A stretch of DNA of 64,000 nucleotides from the NCBI RefSeq assembly GCF_003857035.1, contig NZ_QGSY01000340.1, positions 1 to 64,000 of the forward strand, read 5' to 3'. A program made the position numbers and the translations under genes. This DNA comes from Micromonospora arida (GTDB lineage Bacteria; Actinomycetota; Actinomycetes; Mycobacteriales; Micromonosporaceae). This document shows positions 59,753 to 64,000 of the stretch, in pieces (the first letter of the stretch is position 1; the number at the start of each line of letters is the position of its first letter). The notes beneath the pieces are model-generated. The model ran no database searches and was not told the DNA's origin. It worked only from the letters and a program-made list of their open reading frames with translations.

Positions 59753-60598
59753 ATGACCGGGGTGAATGGACCTGTGGAAGATCTCACTGGGCGCCGACTG
59801 GTGGTGGTGACCGGGGCCAGCTCCGGCATCGGGCTGGCCGCCGCCGTGCACCTGGCCTGCCGGGGCGACCAGGTGGTGCTGGTCGGGCGGGACCCGGCCC
59901 GCCTCCAGGCCGCAGCCGAACGGGTACGGGAGAACTCCGGTGAACGTCCGGAGCTGTTCCGGGCCGACTTCGCGATCCTCGACGACGTACGCCGGCTGGC
60001 CGAGCAGCTCCGGGCCACGTACGACCGGATCGACGTGCTCGCCAACAACGCCGGCGCGATCGCGCTGCAACCACTGAGCACTGTCGACGGCTTCGAGATG
60101 TCGATCCAGGCCAACCACCTGGCCCCGTTCCTGCTGACCAACCTGCTCGCCGACCGGGTGGGCCGGGTCGTGGTGACCGCCTCCGGCGCGCACCGCTTCG
60201 GCGCACTCGACCCGGACGACCTGAACAAGCCACTGCGGAACTACCGGCCGATGGGCGCGTACGGCACCAGCAAGCAGGCGAACATCCTGTTCACCGCCGA
60301 GGCCGCCCGGCGCTGGCCGGACGTTGCCGCGTACAGCTTCCACCCCGGGGTGGTCCGCACCCGGTTCGCCAACGACAGCAGGCTGGTCGCGTTCGGCATG
60401 CGGTTCATGCCGTTCCGCAGCCCGGAGAAGGGCGCCGAGACCCTGGTCTGGTTGGCCAAGCAGGAGCGCTCCCGGCTGATCAACGGGGGTTACTACGTCG
60501 ACCGTCGGCCGCGTCGACCGCTCCGCAAGGCGGCCGATCCGCAGCTCGCCGCCCGGCTGTGGGCGGCGAGTGCCAAGGCCGTCGGTCTCGATGACTGA
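59753..60598 (+). CDS. Short-chain dehydrogenase (retinol-dehydrogenase-like)
   Basis: A 281-residue SDR with VVVTGASSGIGLAAAVHL, the NNAG block (NNAGAIALQP), the catalytic Ser in VVTASGAHRFG, and YGTSKQANILF (Tyr/Lys). The YGTSKQAN form with HPGVVRT resembles the retinol dehydrogenase/WWOX group. Its stop overlaps the next gene by 8 bp. It is divergent from the lyase across 109 bp. Confidence 0.88.
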   Translation: MTGVNGPVEDLTGRRLVVVTGASSGIGLAAAVHLACRGDQVVLVGRDPARLQAAAERVRENSGERPELFRADFAILDDVRRLAEQLRATYDRIDVLANNAGAIALQPLSTVDGFEMSIQANHLAPFLLTNLLADRVGRVVVTASGAHRFGALDPDDLNKPLRNYRPMGAYGTSKQANILFTAEAARRWPDVAAYSFHPGVVRTRFANDSRLVAFGMRFMPFRSPEKGAETLVWLAKQERSRLINGGYYVDRRPRRPLRKAADPQLAARLWAASAKAVGLDD

Positions 60599-60884
60599 CC
60601 GGGCCGGTGTGCTGACACTCGTCGCGATCGTCGAGTTCGCCGTCGGGGCCGAGGCCGCCGGGCAGCGCTACGAGGACGCCGTGCTGACCCTGCTCGAACG
60701 GCACGGCGGCCGGCTGGAGCGGCGACTGCGCGGCACCGACGGGCAGGCCGAGGTGCACGTGATCCGGTTCGACGGGCGGGCCGGCTACGAGTCGTTCCTC
60801 GCCGACCCGGACCGGGCGGCCCTGCGTACCGCCCTCGGCGAAGCCGCGCCGACGACCCGGGTCATCGAGGTGCACGAGGCCTGA
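60591..60884 (+). CDS. Small alpha/beta protein coupled to SDR
   Basis: A 97-residue soluble protein starting at the ATG at 60591, inside the SDR's final codons. Its pattern (LTLVAIVEFAVGAEAAG, VHVIRFDGRAGYESFLADPDRAAL) resembles a ferredoxin-like dimeric alpha/beta barrel of the type in monooxygenase-like or DUF1330-like proteins. Function unknown; overlap with the SDR gene suggests co-expression. Confidence 0.72.
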   Translation: MTDRAGVLTLVAIVEFAVGAEAAGQRYEDAVLTLLERHGGRLERRLRGTDGQAEVHVIRFDGRAGYESFLADPDRAALRTALGEAAPTTRVIEVHEA

Positions 60885-61013
60885 CCTTCGGCGGCGGTGG
60901 TCGCCCTCAGGGTGGAATCGACCTTTACCAGATGCGTCTTCCCTCACTTCATCACGGGGTGGCGGGCGAGAACAAGACTTGATCTTGAAGTGGCCGACAA
61001 CCACCATCGAGGC

Positions 61014-61658
61014 ATGGATTTCGATGGGACAGCCACCGCGCGCCGAGCCCTCTGGATCGGCGGCGGGCAGTGGGCCGGCAAGTCGACCGTCGCCGTCAAC
61101 CTGGCCCTGCGGTTCGGCCTGACTGCGTACCTCTACGACCGGCACGACGCCCGAGGGCACGACGACCGACGTATCGCCGACCGGGTCCGGCGCGGCGAAC
61201 CTCCGGCCGGCCCAGATCCGGAAACGACCTGGGTCCGCACCGTGCCAACCCGAATGGCTGCTGAGACGCTGGCACATTTCCCCCGCCGCTTCGCGTGGGT
61301 GCTCGACGACCTCAGCGCACTGGTACCCGGCCGCCGGGTGGTGGCCGAAGGGTGGGGGCTGCGACCGGAGTTGGTGGCGCCGATCGTCGAATCGGTACGG
61401 CAGATGGTGGTGCTGGTGCCCACTGCCGAGTTCCGCGCCCAGCAGATCACCCGGCTGCCACGTGCCAGCGTCGCCGTAGCGAGCGTCAGCGACCCCGAAC
61501 GGGCCCTCCGCAACAGGTGGGCGAGGGACGAACTGGTAGCGGCGGACTCAGTGGCGCAGTCTGAGCGGCTGGGCGTCCGGGTTTTCCAGGTGGACGGCAG
61601 CCTCGACGGTGACCAGCTGACCGACCTGGTCGCGGATCACTTCGCCGCGTACCTGTGA
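61014..61658 (+). CDS. P-loop NTPase/kinase-like protein
   Basis: A 214-residue protein with a Walker A motif GGGQWAGKST at 16-25, a candidate Walker B at WVLDDLSAL, and helical C-terminus. The layout resembles small nucleotide or shikimate-type kinases. The ATG at 61014 has ATCGAGG upstream. The preceding 130 bp are less GC-rich and may hold a promoter. It is convergent with the EamA gene. Confidence 0.78.
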   Translation: MDFDGTATARRALWIGGGQWAGKSTVAVNLALRFGLTAYLYDRHDARGHDDRRIADRVRRGEPPAGPDPETTWVRTVPTRMAAETLAHFPRRFAWVLDDLSALVPGRRVVAEGWGLRPELVAPIVESVRQMVVLVPTAEFRAQQITRLPRASVAVASVSDPERALRNRWARDELVAADSVAQSERLGVRVFQVDGSLDGDQLTDLVADHFAAYL

Positions 61659-61664
61659 CGGCCG

Positions 61665-62621
61665 TCAGCCGTCCAGCGGAATCGGGTCGGTCGGCAGCGC
61701 GCTGGGCGCCGCTCGGCGAGCGGCCCGACCGCCGCCGAGCACCACCACCGCCACGCCGGTCAGCAGCAACGCCATGCCGAGCAGCGCGTACGGGCGGGGT
61801 AGCTGACCCAGCCAGGCCCAGCCGAGCAGGGCCGCGCCGGGCGCCTCCAGCAGGATCAGCACGCTCACCGTGGTCGCCGGGATCTTCCTCAGCGCGTAGT
61901 TGAACATCGAGTGCCCGAGCAGTTGGGCGCCGGCCACCAGGGCCAGGATGGCCAGCCAGGTACGCCCGTCGAAGCCGGTCAGCCGTACGCCGCCGACCAG
62001 GCACAGAGACAGCAGGATCAGCGCGCAGATTCCGTAGCAGATGGTGGTGTAGGTGGTGGTGCTGATGCTGACCCGGGCCCGTTCCCCGAAGGCGGTGTAG
62101 ACGGCGGCGAACATGGCGCCGATCAGCGCCAGCACGTCGCCGAGGACGGCCCGGCCGGAAACCCCCACGTCCACTCCGGTGGCGACCGCCGCGCCGCCGA
62201 CCGCCACCGCGATGCCGATCCACACCACCCGGGGCAGCGGACGCCCCTGGGCACGCGCGATCAGCCCCTGCCAGACCGGTTGGGTGGCGACCAGGGCGGT
62301 GGACGTGGCGACCGAGGTGAGCTGCGCGCTCGGCACCCAGGTCGCGAAGTGCCCGGCCAGGGCGACCCCGGACAGGACGCAGAACAGTCCCTCCCGCCGG
62401 CCCGCGCCGACGGTCAGCCTGCGGAACTCGGCGCGGCGTCGGACCAGCGCGAAGGGGCTCAGCACGGCCACCGCGAGCAGGTTGCGCCAGAACGCGATGG
62501 CCAGCGCCGGGGCGGCGGCGTACGCGATCAGCGGCGCGGACGACGACACGGCGACCACGGCCAGCCCGACCGCGCCGGTGGTCAGCGGATCCAGGGACGG
62601 CCGGGGCGGAGGAGGGGGCAC
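61665..62621 (-). CDS. EamA/DMT-family transporter
   Basis: A 318-residue membrane protein with ten helices in two EamA repeats, beginning LTTGAVGLAVVAVSSSAPLIAYAAA and including IAFWRNLLAVAVLSP and PVWQGLIARAQG. EamA carriers export metabolites or drugs; the substrate is not predictable. The GTG at 62621 opens a Pro-rich start. Divergent from the HAD gene. Confidence 0.88.
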   Translation of the reverse strand: MPPPPPRPSLDPLTTGAVGLAVVAVSSSAPLIAYAAAPALAIAFWRNLLAVAVLSPFALVRRRAEFRRLTVGAGRREGLFCVLSGVALAGHFATWVPSAQLTSVATSTALVATQPVWQGLIARAQGRPLPRVVWIGIAVAVGGAAVATGVDVGVSGRAVLGDVLALIGAMFAAVYTAFGERARVSISTTTYTTICYGICALILLSLCLVGGVRLTGFDGRTWLAILALVAGAQLLGHSMFNYALRKIPATTVSVLILLEAPGAALLGWAWLGQLPRPYALLGMALLLTGVAVVVLGGGRAARRAAPSALPTDPIPLDG

Positions 62622-62728
62622 GGGACGTAATCCTCACACGTATGACGGTCGACACGGAGGGTCATCGCTCCGTTACGATCACGCAGGTTCGCGCCGGCGA
62701 CCCCTCGACCGCCCGGAGGCGCTCCCCC

Positions 62729-63448
62729 ATGCCCAGCTACCAGGCGGTGCTGTTCGACTTCTTCGGCACCCTGACCCGTTCGGTACAACGCGGTGTCGCG
62801 CACGTCGGCACCGCCGAGCTGCTCGGGTGTCCCACCGAGATCCTGACCGAGGTGCTGAACCGCACCTACTACGAGCGGGCCACCGGCCGGCTCGGCGACG
62901 CGGAGGCGACCCTGCGCTGGGTGTGCGCCCAGGCCGGCGTACACCCCAGCGACCACGCGGTACGGGCAGCGGTGGCGTCCCGGCACCGGGCGGTCCGCGC
63001 CGACACCTGGCTGCGGGCCGACGCGGTGCCGGTGCTGGCGGCTCTGCGCCAGCGCGGCCTGCGCACCGGCGTGATCAGCGACTGTACGCACGAACTGCCG
63101 GCCTTCCTGCCGCAGCTCGCGGTCGCCCCCCTGCTCGACGTACGGGTCTTCTCGGTGCAGGTCGGGCGGTGCAAACCGGATCCGACCCTCTACCTGACGG
63201 CCTGCCGGCGGCTCGGGCTCGCGCCGGGCGACTGCCTCTACGTCGGTGACGGCGGCAGCCAGGAGTTGACCGGCGCCGAGCGGGCCGGGATGACCGCCGT
63301 CCGGCTCGCCGCACCGGACCTGGCCACGCACATGGTGTTCAACGCCGACCGGGACTGGCGCGGCCCCACGCTCGGCACCCTGGGCGAGGTGCTCGCCCTC
63401 GTCGACGCCGACGCCGCCGTGGCGGGTGTCGGTGGTCGGGCCGGCTGA
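62729..63448 (+). CDS. HAD-superfamily hydrolase
   Basis: A 239-residue HAD phosphatase. Motif I is DFFGTLT at 10-16 (the usual second Asp of DxDGT is replaced by Phe, as in DxFGT-type members), motif II GVISDC, the Lys in GRCKPDP, and motif III/IV VGDGGSQELTGA. Substrate unknown. The ATG at 62729 has GGAGGCG upstream. A hairpin (63444-63461) covers its stop. Confidence 0.88.
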   Translation: MPSYQAVLFDFFGTLTRSVQRGVAHVGTAELLGCPTEILTEVLNRTYYERATGRLGDAEATLRWVCAQAGVHPSDHAVRAAVASRHRAVRADTWLRADAVPVLAALRQRGLRTGVISDCTHELPAFLPQLAVAPLLDVRVFSVQVGRCKPDPTLYLTACRRLGLAPGDCLYVGDGGSQELTGAERAGMTAVRLAAPDLATHMVFNADRDWRGPTLGTLGEVLALVDADAAVAGVGGRAG

Positions 63449-63461
63449 TCAACCGATCAGC
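63444..63461. terminator. Small hairpin over convergent stops
   Basis: GCTGATC pairs with GATCAGC around AACC, spanning both the HAD stop and the stop of the opposite gene. Short but exact. Confidence 0.4.
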
Positions 63462-63969
63462 GGCGGCGGACCCGGTGCAGGCGGAACGGCTTACGGGTGG
63501 CCCGGACCGCCGGAGTCGCCCGGGGTGGCTCGGCCTGCGCGTCGGCCGGCAACTCCGCTCCGGCCAGCGGCGTACCGGCCGGGGCGAGGCGGTTCACCGC
63601 GCATCCGTCGGCAGCCCATCGGGCCACCAGGTCAGCGCTCGGACCGGGCGCGTTGAGGCGCTTCGCCGCCACCAGCGGCGCGGTGACGTCCCACGCCTCG
63701 GTGCCCGGCTGCAACCGGCTCACCCGGGCCGGCCAGGTGACGATCCGACCTCCGTGGTCGCCGCGCAGGGTGACCTGGGCCTCGGTCGCGTCGGCCAGAC
63801 CCGGTGCGGCCTGCTCGCCCGGCCCGCTGACCACCAGCAGCGCGCCCTCCAGCGGGGCGCACCAGAGCGCGAGCGCCGGCCCGCCCGCAACGCTGACCCA
63901 GGCCACGGCGGCCTTCTTCATCGCCTCGTCGACCAGTGGGGTGCCCCCGGGGGCGTCCTCGTCCGTCAC
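63457..63969 (-). CDS. Hypothetical protein
   Basis: A 170-residue protein from the GTG at 63969 (VTDEDAPGGTPLVDEAMKKA) with GGAGGATG upstream; the first ATG adds six residues. It contains WVSVAGGPALALWCAPLEGALLVVSGP and ends in a basic tail RKPFRLHRVRRR. It resembles small conserved actinobacterial hypotheticals but no function is known. The remaining 31 bp to the window end hold nothing I can name. Confidence 0.7.
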   Translation of the reverse strand: MTDEDAPGGTPLVDEAMKKAAVAWVSVAGGPALALWCAPLEGALLVVSGPGEQAAPGLADATEAQVTLRGDHGGRIVTWPARVSRLQPGTEAWDVTAPLVAAKRLNAPGPSADLVARWAADGCAVNRLAPAGTPLAGAELPADAQAEPPRATPAVRATRKPFRLHRVRRR

Positions 63970-64000
63970 ACCCGCATCCTCCCGCATCGACCCCTCCGCT

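Overview
The window is high-GC actinobacterial chromosome. Gene content, GTG starts, ATGA-type overlaps and gene order point to a Micromonospora-type member of the Micromonosporaceae; this is inferred from protein style and synteny, not from an alignment. It reads as core chromosome: I see no phage genes, transposases, integrases or CRISPR array. Two tRNA genes are present, tRNA-Gln(TTG) and tRNA-Ala(CGC), both on the minus strand.

1-21 kb is a housekeeping block whose order recalls the Mycobacterium tuberculosis Rv1002c-Rv1018c region. It runs from sulfate activation (cysQ-cysD-cysN) through pth, rplY, prs, glmU and tRNA-Gln, then an acyl desaturase with a TetR regulator, two DUF4383 membrane proteins, an ABC-F ATPase, ispE, a 26-codon micro-ORF, rsmA, tatD, metG, rsmI and the protein O-mannosyltransferase pmt. 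The rpfB gene that sits between tatD and rsmA in mycobacteria is absent.

21-31 kb is more lineage-specific: a two-gene secreted VWA/sandwich-domain module, a Cys-rich small protein, a phosphopantetheinyl transferase, a DUF4352-like membrane protein, a HAF-repeat secreted protein, a Gfo/Idh/MocA oxidoreductase and tRNA-Ala. 31-39 kb is a cell-division/envelope cluster: glpR/sepX, a RimJ-type acetyltransferase, glp (gephyrin-like MoeA homologue), galU and a membrane GGDEF protein on the minus strand, diverging from 5-formyltetrahydrofolate cyclo-ligase and an FmdB/Ruc-like zinc ribbon protein.

39-50 kb carries small membrane proteins, a Fur regulator, a DUF2236 protein, a RecB-like nuclease, MarC, a PHP phosphoesterase, an ECF sigma factor overlapping a putative membrane anti-sigma partner, a PH-domain protein with a 52-residue membrane partner, and a SpoU-type RNA methylase. 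50-64 kb is the richest in regulatory signals. A MaoC hydratase and a CoA-ester lyase share a palindrome in their upstream regions. trxA has an exact SigR-type promoter. An HTTM-like membrane protein overlaps convergently with a DCC thiol oxidoreductase. A radical-SAM gene has a near-perfect SOS box just before its start codon. An acyl-CoA dehydrogenase, two Pro-rich DUF4190 proteins, two SDRs, a P-loop protein, an EamA transporter and a HAD hydrolase complete the region.

Convergent and operon-end junctions are marked by strong GC-rich hairpins, usually without a U-tract. Several are long perfect inverted repeats.
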